Below are positions 46,357-58,230 of a DNA stretch of 64,000 nt, piece by piece. How positions within the stretch are numbered: position 1 is the stretch's first letter; the number at the start of each line of letters is the position of its first letter. The position numbers were made by a program, and so were the translations under genes. This stretch comes from Epiperipatus broadwayi (taxonomy: Eukaryota > Onychophora > Udeonychophora > Euonychophora > Peripatidae). The DNA is taken from positions 2,130,163 to 2,194,162 of the forward strand of contig JAQFVV010006312.1 in NCBI GenBank assembly GCA_028023455.1. Reading direction: 5' to 3'. Under the pieces are notes generated by a model. The model saw nothing but the letters and a program-made list of their open reading frames with translations. It searched no databases and was not told the origin of the DNA.

Positions 46357-48830
46357 GTACTTATGTAGTTTGTCTCCTGGATAGGCTTTCACTGATTTTA
46401 TTTTAATTATCTATTTTCAGGGGCTTCTAATACATGATATAAATAATATGGCTGATTCTAAGTTATTGTATTCAATATTTACATTTTTTTACTTATTAAA
46501 AATACAAAAGTCCAAAGGGGTGTAATTAAAAACTTTTTTAATGTAAATGCAATAAAAAAAAATAAAAATAAAACATGATTAAGAAAACTATTATTTTTCA
46601 TACAAGCACTATTCCATAATTTTGAAAATATTGCACTGAAACATAAAAAAAATCAAAGGGTTGTAATTAAAATTTTTTTAAATGTAAATTCATTATGCAC
46701 TCACAAATGATGTTTTGAAACCTTTAACCATGTTTCTTTCCAAACAGATAGGTGCTTAGAAGGTGTTTGCAAATGACACTGCCATTGCACCTCAGTTCAC
46801 ACATAAAATCAAAATCATGGCCATTATCATATATTTTTTAGGAGGGCACTATCCTGTAATTTTGAAAATATCCCACTGTATCTTATTCTGTCAATGAAAA
46901 ATTCCAAATTTTAATATTTCTAGAAATGATAAGGCAAAAAAAAAAAAATGTTAAAAAAATCATCATGTGTTAAAAATGTCAACAAAAAAATAACATTAAT
47001 TTTAACCAAGTATTATTTGTTTGTCTCGTGTTAATTTGGATATTATGTTGTGAATAGAATTTATTTAAAAATGTATTCAAATTTTTTAAAATTAATATTT
47101 AATTTAGAATATATTTGTTAATATTTTTAAATATAACAAGCTATACATTTATAATATAACATCCAAATGTTAACACAAGAAATCAGATAACGTGGTTAAA
47201 ATCAACATTATTTTTTTTGTTGATATTTGTTAACATGTGGTGATTTTTTAACATTTCTTTTTTGCCTTATCATTTTTCAAAATATATTTAGAATCTCTCA
47301 TCAACAAAACAAGATGCAGTGGAATATTTTCAAAATTTCAGGTTAGTGCATACCTAAAAAGCATGTGTTTACAGGTTGCACTTTATGTGCAAATAGAACT
47401 ACAATTGCAGTGTTGAGTAGGAACATGTTCTAAGTGTCTATATGCTTGAAAAAATGTAGTTAGAAGACTCCAAATCATTGTTTATAAGTTCACTGAGATT
47501 AGTTTACAGCTGTTGTAGTGAATTAACATTAAAAAAAATAATTACTATCTTTTGGATCTTTGCTTGTTTCAGTGTAATATTTTCAAAATTACAGGATAGT
47601 GCTTGCCTGAAAAATGAGGTCTGTCTGAACCTCATGAAAAATTTTTATTTTCTTTATTGCATTTACATTAAAAAAGTTTTTAATTACAATATGACAACAT
47701 GTAGTCAGCCATATTGTTTATACCATGTGTTAGAAGTTCCTGAAAATGGATAATTTAAGATAAAATGGGTGGAAATCTTTCCAGGAGGCAAACTAAGTAA
47801 GTGCCAAAATGTTAAAAAAATAATATTAATTTTAACCACATGTTATCTGATTATATTATGTTAACATTTGTATGTTATGTTGTGAATGTATAGCTTGTTA
47901 ACTTTAAAAAAATATTAACAAGTGTATTCTAAATTAAATGTTAATTTAAAAAAAAATTGAATACATTTTTTAATAAATTCCATTCACAACATAATGTCCA
48001 AATGTTAATATGAGGCAAACAGATAACATGTTGTTAAAATTAACTTTATTCTTTTGTTAACATTCATTAACACTTGCTAATTTTGTAACATTTCTTTTTT
48101 GCTTTATCATTTTTTGAAATATAATTAAAATTTGGAATCTTTCATTAAAAGCAGAAGATGCAGTGAAATATTTTGCTTGAATAGTATTTGATAATGGCTA
48201 TAATATCAGAACTTTATGTGTGAGCAAAAATGCAATGTCAGTGACATGTGCAAACATGTTCTAAGTGCCCATCTGTTTGGAAAAGAACATGGTTAAAAGG
48301 CTCCAAAACATTGTTTGTGAGTGACTGAGATTAGTTTATAGCCCTTTGGATTATTGCATGTTTCAGTGCAATATGGAATAGTGCTCACCTGAAAAATGAT
48401 AGTTTGCTTAATCATGTTTTATTTTTATGTTCTTTATTGCAATTACATTAAAAAAATGTAAATTATAATCCTTTGGACTTTTGAGTTTTTTTATCATTTA
48501 AAATATTAAAGATTTTAAGACTTCTCATTCGATAATTTAATATACAAAATTAACAAAGCGTATGCCACACTTGAATGAGAAGATATAAAGATACACAGAA
48601 ATATGAGGCAAAAGACCTCGAAAGCGCTTAGCGTGTAATAATTTCTGTGTATCTTTATAGCTTCTCATTCAAGTGTGGCATACTTTTTGTTAATTTTGTA
48701 TATCATTTAAAATGTAAATATGAATATAATTTACAGACAGCCATATTGTTTATACCAAGTATTGGAAGCCTCTGAAAATGGATAATTTAAAATAAAATGG
48801 GTGGTAACCTTTCGAGAACTACATAAGTAC
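46357..48830. mobile_element. Large foldback element with a duplicated right arm
   Basis: The left arm (46357 to about 47080, starting GTACTTATGTAG) is the reverse complement of about 47090-47810, and again of about 48000-48830 (ending CTACATAAGTAC). Shared blocks include AATATGGCTG/CAGCCATATT, CTTTTTTAATGTAAAT/ATTTACATTAAAAAAG and AAATGTTAACA. The order is left arm, right arm, core, right arm. No long coding frame occurs; the 91-codon frame at 47478-47753 lies in arm sequence and is not convincing. Arms have diverged substantially, so the structure is old. Confidence 0.7.
48505..48701. mobile_element. Small palindrome from a PLE end, with 12-bp target duplication
   Basis: Inserted in the second right arm of the foldback element. 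ATCATTTAAAAT flanks it at 48493-48504 and 48702-48713. Arms of about 60 bp (GTATGCCACACTTGAATGAG / CTCATTCAAGTGTGGCATAC) surround AGACCTCGAAAGCGCTTAGC. The same motifs form the 3' region of the PLE at 24605-24710. Confidence 0.75.
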
Positions 48831-50289
48831 TGAAAAATTATTTTCTGGGGCTAGCTACTTATACAGTTACAAATTTTATTATCAAGACAAGCCTGTAATT
48901 ATTTTTAATTAAAAATCTACAGTATATAAAATTCCTTAAATAAAAAAAACACGTTTGTTTGCAATGATATCTAGTTTATCTTAATCTCTAAAAATTGTTT
49001 TAATTAAAATTTTAAAACATTTGTAAAACATTAAACAAAGGAATTTACCTTACTGTTATGGTAAACTATTTTAAATTACTTAATTAATTTGACATTCTGA
49101 TGTAATTAATTCAACTTCATTTTAAATCATTTTCTTTTTATAGCATAACTTTTAAAAAAGTTTATTTTGCTGAAATAAATTAGACTTAGTTTTTTAAAAG
49201 GTAAATCAAAAAAGAAAAAAAAACAACCCAATTTTTATTTTTGAACACATATTGCTTTATTAATGTAAAAAAATACTAAAATTAAGTTTAAATATAAAAT
49301 TTAGTAAAAATAACAGAAAGGGAGCATACCTCACACATAATTATTCATATATATGTTTTATTATATAATCAATTTAACAATATCTAGTTACAGTTGTGCT
49401 TAAAAATTATTGATATGTGTACAAGTGAAGTTGTGTGATTCAATCTATCCCTGAGAATTCTCTAAGTTAGTAGCTATTTTGATCTGTGTGAGATTTTTTA
49501 AGTGTCTCTTATGGTTGAGTGATTATTCTAAATAAACATATGTTGGGGAGAGATTTGATATTACTTTCTGATATCATTTTTCTATGTGTGCACAGGATAC
49601 CCTTCAGAATGAAATGTAGATAATACTAATAATATTGATCTTGATATTTATATCAATACTTAGCTCACTTGTTTATTCTGCTATCATTATTCCTTTGGTT
49701 GGTTTCATTACTGAGAAGGAGTGTAAGGATAGATGCACCATTTTCCTGTGTCTTCTTGAATACAAATTAGTAGTCCTAATGCAATGGTAAATTGTACATG
49801 TCTCAACACTTTTTGGAAATGTTTTTAGTTTATTTAGAGGAAAATTATCTTGGTTTTTAACAAGTTTGTTTTGTGATTTATTGACTTTATAAGGATGGAG
49901 AGGTAGATATTATAGGGAAATTTGAAATTAGATTAAATCATTTATGTTACAGTATACTGTTTGAATAAATAAAAGTTATTTGCACAAAAATATAAATGTG
50001 TTACTGAGGTATATTTTGTAAGATTATAAACTGTTAAGAAATTATTGATTACTCTTAGTATTATTCATCTGTTATAATATTAACATTGTGGAAGGGATTG
50101 AGAATAATCAATGGTTTTGGTGGGTGTTTACTTATATAAATGAATAGTTTATTGAGCCATGCATTTTGGCTAGTAAAAATAGAGTGCAACCAACAACCTA
50201 AAGGTAGAGGAGGATGAGTTAGTTTAGCATAGTTTGGTGATGTGATGCACTGTGACTTGTTATATGGAGTCAGGAATCTCTCAGCCACT
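48831..50289. other. No recognisable feature
   Basis: AT-rich; nothing named. Confidence 0.6.
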
Positions 50290-50539
50290 ATGCCCAGAGA
50301 AACCTGTAAGACATTTTACCTTCCATTTTTATTCCCCACCCTAAGTTTTCCCATAATTTACTCCATCCCATTTCCACAACATAATCTTTTTCAACTCCAT
50401 GGCCTTCATATCTAAATCCCTCTTATCTTTTCCCAAACCCAGCATAAAAACCAATAACCCACTTTCTGTATAATCACTTTGTTCATATTTATTTTTCCCT
50501 AACTTCATTATTTGTACACTTTATGCTGTCAAGCATTTA

Positions 50540-50706
50540 CACTGAATTTCTATGCCTTCCTTACACAACTTGCAGACTAAATCACTCATATTTTTTCCCA
50601 CTTACATGTATATTCTCTTGTTGCTAAAGATTCCATTTGAGCCTTAAACAATAAACTACTTTCTTTGCTATTATCATAAATTAACTTACACCCAATGTTC
50701 CATTTA

Positions 50707-50799
<93 letters not shown>

Positions 50800-53640
50800 A
50801 TATATATAAACTTTACTTTCCATACTAGTTCTCCATCCCTCCAACTTCCTATTCTTTATTAATGCATCTATTCTTTTATCCGATTCCTTACCACTATAAC
50901 ACTCAACAATTCTTTTAACACAATCATCCCCCCTTTTGTACAAGTATACTGATATAAATTCTTTATCCAAATCTTCTGCATACCACATTAACTTTTTCAC
51001 CCATCTTGTTGCCTGCCCTTTACTTGTAATCCAATTAAATACTATTTTGGCTATTCTTTTATTATTCATAAACTGCAATATACGAACACTTTCATTTTGC
51101 TTTTTGCATCTCTCATATAAAAACTTGACCATCCCATTTCTCCTTGAATTGCCTTCTTTGCTGTCCACACCTCTGCATCTAATGCATGTCTTCCTACTTC
51201 CCTTTGTACTTTTTCTAAGTAATGTAACACCCCTTTACTAACACATAACACATCATTGCCATATGTTGACCCTGCTACTGCAACTCCCTTCCATACAATT
51301 CTAGCTACATCATATTTATTATATAAAAACACTGTTAATTTCTTTACCAATCCCTTTCTTTTCTTTGCTTCATTTATGAATTTTTTCTCCTATTCATCCA
51401 AGCAATTTTTTTGATTACTTAAGATGATTCCCAAATAACTATATCTATTCATCATACTTAACTTTATATCCCCCATTAAAAATTCTTCATCTTCTCTTTC
51501 CCCAGTATTAATCATCATTATATTTGATTTCTCTACACTAAATTTAATCCTCATCTTTTTACCCACCCTTGCGCATGTCTCAGCATAATTTCCATATCTT
51601 CTGTTCTTTCTGCACACAAAAAGTCATCATCCACAAAAAAACATGACAAAGTATTTACTCCCTTGCCACCTATTAATGGTAACTCTATCCTTTTTTCTAG
51701 TCTTTCTATTGCTCTCTCCATTTCACTCAAATACAACAAAAAGAAAATACATGACATAGGAAATCCTTGTCTTAGTCCCATAGCATTTTTAACTTTAACT
51801 GATTCTATAACCCTAATTGACATGAATAGTAATTATTTTCATATAATTTCTTAATAATATCTACTAAAACATCATCCATTCCCAACTTTGCTAAACATAC
51901 CCATAATCTATTTCTATTTACTCTATCATATGCCTTCTCCATATCTATAAAACTCATATATAACTTACTCATATTCATAAGTTGTGTAACTACAAATAAA
52001 CTATCTCCTATATGCCTATCTGATTAAAAACCTCCTTGCATTTCCTCCACTACATTATATTCTTTTATTCACTTTGCAACTTTTCCAGCCCCCATACATG
52101 ACAAAACTTTTATATAAAACAGATGTTACCACTATCAGTCTATAATTGTTTAAATTTCTATGATCCTTACCCTTTCCTTTAAATAATAATCTTACTCTTG
52201 TATTACTCCAACTACCTGAAAAAAATGTTCTGTTTCATCTTAGTAAAACATAATAATAGCTTTATTTTTGCCCTATGTCTAAATTCATTACCATCTCTGG
52301 TGCCCATCCATCTAAAACTCTTGCCTTTCCACTTTTCAATTTCTTTCCTGCCTCATTCAGTTCATTTTCTGTAAACCTAATATTCCCATTACTATATGCT
52401 TTCATGTTTTCTATCACTCTGTATTTTACATGTAACATCTTTTCTATATCCATTACATACCTATTTAAAGTTATTTTTAATTCTTCTCCAGAGTTACACT
52501 CCATTCCCTCATCATCTAGTAATAATATCTCTTCCCTACTATCCTCCTTTTAATGTAATTCCAAATTTTTTTACTCCCATCTCTTTCCCTTTTATTAATT
52601 TCAATTTCATTTTACTCTCTATATATTATCTATTTTAACCAACTTCTTCTTTTCTAAGTACTTTTTCCTTTTAGCATTAATATCTTTTTCACTTTCTTTA
52701 TTCTTAATAGCACACTTATATTCTTTGCATGCTTTTCCCCTCTCTCTTACACTTTTACTAACTCTCATTTTTTATTTTATTCTTCTAAATATTCTCACCT
52801 AAAACCCTATTTGCCACTTTTTCTATTTCACCACACTAGTCCTTATACTCACTCACAACCAACTCTTCCATGGTTGCTTCAACTTGTATTTTATATTCTT
52901 CCAACTTATTCTTATCATCCATTCTTCATCCACATATTTTACTATTGTTTCTACTTTTATTTCTATTCTCCATCATATTACTAACCATTTCTATTACAAT
53001 TAAGTTATGATCACTATTACATACTCTCTCTTCATTATCAAACACCTTAATTTTCTGTACTTTATTCATTCCCTCTTTTCTCTACTAATACATGATCTAT
53101 TGTGTGGAATATATTATTTCTAGGTCATGTGTATTGTCCCTCATAAATCTTTGATAAATTTCCAATGTTCAAATTCACTCTTTGATAAAATTTCTTCAAA
53201 TGCTGTCCATTCTTATTATCTACATCTTCAATTTCTTCAATATGTCCATTCATATTCCCTATAAACATTATTATCTTCCCTTTTTCTTTAACACTCTGTA
53301 TATCCTTAATGAGGCATTCTTATATGCAACTGTTTCATTCCATTATAGTTTGACTATCTCCAGTGGCTATATAAACTATAGTCACCATCCATTCTTGTCT
53401 TCTCAACCTTATTTCAAACCACAAATGTTCTTGACATTTAACAGTATTTAACACCTATACCACAACCTTTTCTTTCTTTTCTTTTCTATTTATACCCTGC
53501 CATACAAAATCTTGAAGAATAAGTTCTTCCTTTTTTCTTAGATGTGTTTCCCCTACTGCTAATACTTTACACTCTTCATTTTCAATTGCTTTGTTTAATT
53601 CTAGCCACTTTTTTGGTCTACTACCACCTTGCATATTCAA
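50540..53640 (-). pseudogene. LINE ORF2: endonuclease and RT in broken frames
   Basis: Pieces in order on the minus strand: endonuclease start NMQGGSRPKKWLEL and AVGETHL (53455-53640); GNMNGHI (about 53250) and CNSDHNL (about 53015) catalytic blocks; LKSGKARVLDGWAPEMV (52262-52504); RT motif A FIDMEKAYDRV (about 51930); motif B GLRQGFPMSCIFFLLYLSEM and motif C FVDDDFL (51551-51823); thumb KMRIKFSVEKSNIM (51390-51617); connection blocks (51066-51350, 50704-51168); and a tail with SSLLFKAQMESL and a CKLC pair past the TA array. Numerous stops and frameshifts make it inactive. Confidence 0.7.
50707..50795. repeat. (TA)n array inside LINE ORF2
   Basis: About 88 bp of TA between two recognisable parts of the same ORF2, so it arose or inserted within the element. 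The Ile-Tyr run in translation is an artefact. Confidence 0.9.
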
Positions 53641-54076
53641 ATACCCAATTTTAACAATTTCTTCTTTTCAAAGTACTCTTTTATAAATTCTTTTGATTCT
53701 TTCTTCTCCATTATATTTGTAAATAACTTGCTTACCATTAATTTTACAGACACATTCACTCTTCACATCTACACTTATATCTAAAACAACTACCCTTTGC
53801 TCATTTCTGACATCCTGTCCATTTTTCTTCTTTTTGATAATACTGCAATTTAAACCCCCAATCTCCTTTATAAGTTTTTCGAATTATATTCTTTAAAAAT
53901 CAAACTTCCTAAAACTTCACTTTCTTGTTTTTATAAGTGAAAGCCATCTTTACTATATAACTCCCTCTTTCCAGTAAACCAATCCAACACATCTACAAAC
54001 ATAACATCATTTCTCTCGTACAATTTTTTTTAATCTCTCATTTATAGAACATGCCCTATTTAACAAATATCTCTTG

Positions 54077-54823
54077 TCAAATATTGATAATAATCCAAAC
54101 TGCCCCTACTCTTTCTTTAATCTTACTCAAATTTTTAATCAATTCTATGTACTCATCCATCATTCTCTCTGATGGTCCTGACAAGTTATTAGTCTCTACC
54201 ATAATATACATATCTTTACTACCTTGCTTTTTTACTTTATCTGTCACATCCCTAATTCTAGCTCCAGGCAAACATACTTTTACACACCTCCTATTTTCCC
54301 TTGCAATTATATCTCCACATTCTCTAATTAGTGAATCTCCTATCAATAATGTCTCATAGATTACTTTCTCTGCTCTATCCATAACATTTTCTACCACCTT
54401 CTTAACCTCCTTATCTACTTCTTCTTTATCATTCCTACTCAATAATTCCTTTATCTGCTCACATTTTGTCTCTAATGATTTTAATTTTGCTTCTATATCC
54501 TTCACCTCTTCCTCTATCCTACTTATTCTTTGGCTAACCATCTCCATTGTACTACTAATTTCTCCACCCATATCTCCTGGCACTCCAGTAAAGCCATATT
54601 CTGTCCTATCTTCCTCAACTACATTTTGCTCCATCACCCCTGACTGTCTCTTTAGACTATCTACACTTAAAAACCACTTTCTAACCTCTTTTATCACATT
54701 TGCACACTTTCTACATATCCATAAGGGTATTACATTCTTCCTAGTCTTATTCAAACATTTCTCCTGATAATATATGCATTGTGGAATACAAATGCAATCC
54801 ATATTTTTTATTTTCCAAGTCAC
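54077..54823 (-). pseudogene. LINE ORF1: Cys-rich N-terminus, coiled coil, SGNH-esterase-like domain
   Basis: 248 open codons. The N-terminus has CICIPQCIYYQEKC and WICRKC, a possible zinc-binding module. Residues of about 80-150 are a Glu/Lys-rich heptad stretch ending KCEQIKELLS, a likely coiled coil. From about 160 the sequence LIGDSLIRECGDIIA provides the GDS(L) nucleophile block of SGNH hydrolases, and VETNNLSGPSE corresponds to the GTNNL block with Gly replaced by Glu. Such ORF1 proteins bind LINE RNA and may hydrolyse esters. The frame stops just short of the expected domain end, so it is probably a damaged copy. Confidence 0.6.
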
Positions 54824-55276
54824 CTATTCTATATTTCACTTTATATTGCCTCTCCTACTGTTCAAACCTCATTGCATGGAAGAATAAAAACTTTACTTTC
54901 TTTCAAAACTGATAAATCTATAACCATGTGTTTTCTGACCTTAGGCCTCCAAAAATTATCTTTTTTCTCAAAAAAAAATCACTGTTTTTAAAATAAAATA
55001 AAAAATCTTTAGTAGCAAACATACTAAAAACCAATTAATCTTACACACAACTTTGTTATAAATATCCTTACACTAACAAACATTCAACAAAATAACTTTT
55101 CTTCTAAAACTTCTATATATAAAATGGTGAATGAAAACCTTTCTAGCAATTAAAAAAAATTTTCAATCTTTTAAATTTTAATTAACTCACTCTCTTCATC
55201 ACAATTTGGTTCCAGGTATGATTTGTTGGTGTCCTCTAGTTATCATTTCTGATCTTTATGTCAACTTGAACCAAAG

Positions 55277-55278
<2 letters not shown>

Positions 55279-55313
<35 letters not shown>

Positions 55314-55319
55314 TATATG

Positions 55320-55369
<50 letters not shown>
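55279..55369. repeat. Two (TA)n arrays at the left edge of palindrome C
   Basis: 55279-55310 and 55330-55369, separated by TTTTATATGTTATATTTTAT. Confidence 0.9.
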
Positions 55370-55373
<4 letters not shown>

Positions 55374-55533
55374 TTCAAAACAATACAATAATTAATACAG
55401 TAACAATATTTTAAACAAATATATACCAATTTAATAGAAGTACTTTCAACTATCTATGCAGTCGTTGTCAACTAGACTCAAATTGTATTAGAAAAAACCG
55501 TTACAAATGTAAACAAAAGCAATACGTCATACA

Positions 55534-56301
55534 TCAATTTTCCCACAATTCATTAATTTTTATATTGGCTGTCTGTCTATTTATCAACTGTTGCTTTTCA
55601 CTTTTTATTAACATAGCTTCTTTAATTTTGCGTTTATTATTATTTCTTTCAATACACAGAATTTTAACTTTATTAAAATCAAAATCAAAACCATAATTAC
55701 ATGTTACATTATGATCAAAAAATACTGATGGTGATACATCATCATTTCTAACATTCTCTTGTCTTGATTTTTGCACTCGTTTATATAATAACAAATGCTC
55801 CCTTGATCTTTTCTCCAATGTACATCGAGATTCCCTAATATATGCCTTTCCACAAAAACATAGCCATTTATATATTGCACAACTTTGATTTAAAATACCA
55901 CACCTATTTTTTGAATTATTTATTAATCTATTTAAATTAGGAGTAGTATAAAATGCAACTCGACATATATTTTTATATATCTGTTTTATAAATTTAACCT
56001 GTTCATTACAAATAAATGGTATTGATATCCAAGTATATTTTATTTTATCAATATCTATAGCATCTAAAATATTTCTATTATTATTAAACTTAGTAACAAT
56101 ATTATAAATTAATTTATGATCATATCCAACATTTAACAAATCCATAATAAATACATTTATGTTACTTATTTTATCAGAACTATATTTACATAATTTATTA
56201 TTCCTAAATAAAAATGATTTTAAACCGAATAATTTATGTGCAATTGGCACATTTGAATACCAAGGAATATATCCTCTTTTTTCAATATCTTTTATTACCA
56301 T
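55534..56301 (-). pseudogene. PLE C-terminal frame, minus copy
   Basis: 255 open codons from just after the RT palm to the end of the PLE protein. Visible: GYIPWYSNVPIAHKLFGLKS, FYTTPNLNRLINNSKNRCG, the GIY-YIG start KAYIRESRCTLEKRSREH (Arg where the plus copy has Gly), CIERNNNKRKIKEAMLIK and ELWEN at the end. The RT catalytic Asp pair is absent because the copy is 5'-truncated at about 56314, so it cannot act alone. Confidence 0.8.
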
Positions 56302-56314
56302 ACAATAATCTAAT

Positions 56315-57290
56315 ACTAATATATATTGCCAAGGTATTAAAATTTATTACAGGTATGTTGATGATGTTTTCGTTTGTGGAAGTTTAGATATTATAAATGT
56401 ATTATTCAATGAATTAAATAGTTTAGAAGGTTTAAAATGGAGTAAATCTTTTGAAGAAAAAAAGTCAATTCAGTATTTAGATATTAAAGTTACACGTAAT
56501 AAAAATAAATTAGATTATTGTATGGTAATAAAAGATATTGAAAAAAAGAGGATATATTCCTTGGTATTCAAATGTGCCAATTGCACATAAATTATCCAGT
56601 TTAAAATCATTTTTATTTAGGAATAATAAATTATGTAAATATAGTTCTGATAAAATAAGTAACATAAATGTATTTATTATGGATTTGTTAAATGTTGGAT
56701 ATGATCATAAATTAATTTATAATATTGTTACTAAGTTTAATAATAATAGAAATATTTTAGATGCTATAGATATTGATAAAATAAAATATACTTGGATATC
56801 AATACCATTTATTTGTAATGAACAGGTTAAATTTATAAAACAGATATATAAAAATATATGTCGAGTTGCATTTTATACTACTCCTAATTTAAATAGATTA
56901 ATAAATAATTCAAAAAATAGGTGTGGTATTTTAAATCAAAGTTGTGCAATATATAAATGGCTATGTTTTTGTGGAAAGGCATATATTGGGGAATCTCAAT
57001 GTACATTGGAGAAAAGATCAAGGGAGCATTTGTTATTATATAAACGAGTGCAAAAATCAAGACAAGAGAATGTTAGAAATGATGATGTATCACCATCAGT
57101 ATTTTTTGATCATAATGTAACATGTAATTATGGTTTTGATTTTGATTTTAATAAAGTTAAAATTCTGTGTATTGAAAGAAATAATAATAAACGCAAAATT
57201 AAAGAAGCTATGTTAATAAAAAGTGAAAAGCAACAGTTGATAAATAGACAGACAGCCAATATAAAAATTAATGAATTGTGGGAAAATTGA
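56315..57290 (+). pseudogene. PLE RT palm plus GIY-YIG, plus copy, one-base frameshift
   Basis: 56318-56535 encodes YYRYVDDVFVCG (RT motif C with both Asp) and an IQYLDIKVTRNKNKLDY block. At 56540-56548 the plus copy has one more A than the minus copy, which shifts the frame. The remainder is open from 56538 to 57290 (250 codons) with KAYIGESQCTLEKRSREH, where the Gly expected for the GIY-YIG fold is kept. 5'-truncated. Confidence 0.8.
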
Positions 57291-57497
57291 TGTATGACGT
57301 ATTGCTTTTGTTTACATTTGTAATGGTTTTTTCTAATACAATTTGAGTCTAGTTGACAACGACTACATAGATAGTTGAAAGTACTTCTATTAAATTGGTA
57401 TATATTTGTTTAAAATATTGTTACTGTATTAATTATTGTATTGTTTTGAATAATTATATATATTTTATTATAATTGGAATACAGACATTGATTAATA

Positions 57498-57613
<116 letters not shown>

Positions 57614-57679
57614 ATAGAAATGATAGATAAAATACAGATAAAAATTTAGCTACTTTATAAAAGAAACAATTTATTAAAT

Positions 57680-58230
57680 TTTTATCCTAATTATGGACAT
57701 AACCCCAAGAGTATTGAAAACATACTTTTTAATTATAAACCACTTAATTTAAATATTAATAATAATTCTATTATAAATAATAATAGCAGCTGTAAAAATA
57801 AAAAATGGACAAAACTTTCATATGTCCTTAATCTTTATCATACATTACTAAAAAATAAAAAATTATATAAAAACATTACTATAGGATGATCAAATAATAA
57901 AACTCTTGACAAATTAACAGGTAATTATAAAATAAGAGATAATATGAAATATAAAAACATAACTGTATATAAAATTAATTGTGGAAATTGCAATATGGTT
58001 TACTTTGGTCATACAGGTAAACAATTAGATGAAAGAGCAAAACAACAATGCAATTAATAGAAGAGATAATAAATCTGCATTATATATTCTTTATTTAAAA
58101 TATGGATATAAATATATAAAATCTTTAAAGAACCTAATAGAAGGAATATATATAAAACCAATTACATTAATTGCAACAAACATTATTGTATGAATATCTA
58201 TAAAACATCAGATACTTTAACTAATAATTG
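57680..58230 (+). pseudogene. Relic of another PLE (GIY-YIG region)
   Basis: In broken frames the translation shows SYVLNLYHTLLKNKKLYK, then INCGNCNMVYFGHTGKQLDE (57978-58035). The Cys pair and YFGHTG mark the start of a PLE GIY-YIG domain. Stops follow shortly. It differs from the PLEs at 24785 and 55534, so it represents a third lineage. Confidence 0.65.

Larger units (their letters stand above)
50290..55250 (-). mobile_element. Degraded LINE with esterase-type ORF1 and endonuclease-RT ORF2
   Basis: The pyrimidine-rich plus strand marks a purine-rich minus-strand element. ORF1 (54077-54823) precedes ORF2 pieces in correct order down to a C-terminal Cys-rich block near 50540-50690. The two-ORF layout with an SGNH-esterase-like ORF1 is known from the CR1/L2 group, where I would place it; the exact clade is open. 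Ends are approximate. Confidence 0.7.
55370..57458. mobile_element. PLE head-to-head palindrome C
   Basis: Left arm about 55370-56314 (minus copy) and right arm about 56510-57458 (plus copy) are reverse complements over about 945 bp with few differences. The 195-bp spacer (56315-56509) belongs only to the plus copy and adds the RT catalytic region. Both copies run out to the same 3' point and meet TA-rich sequence. Confidence 0.9.
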
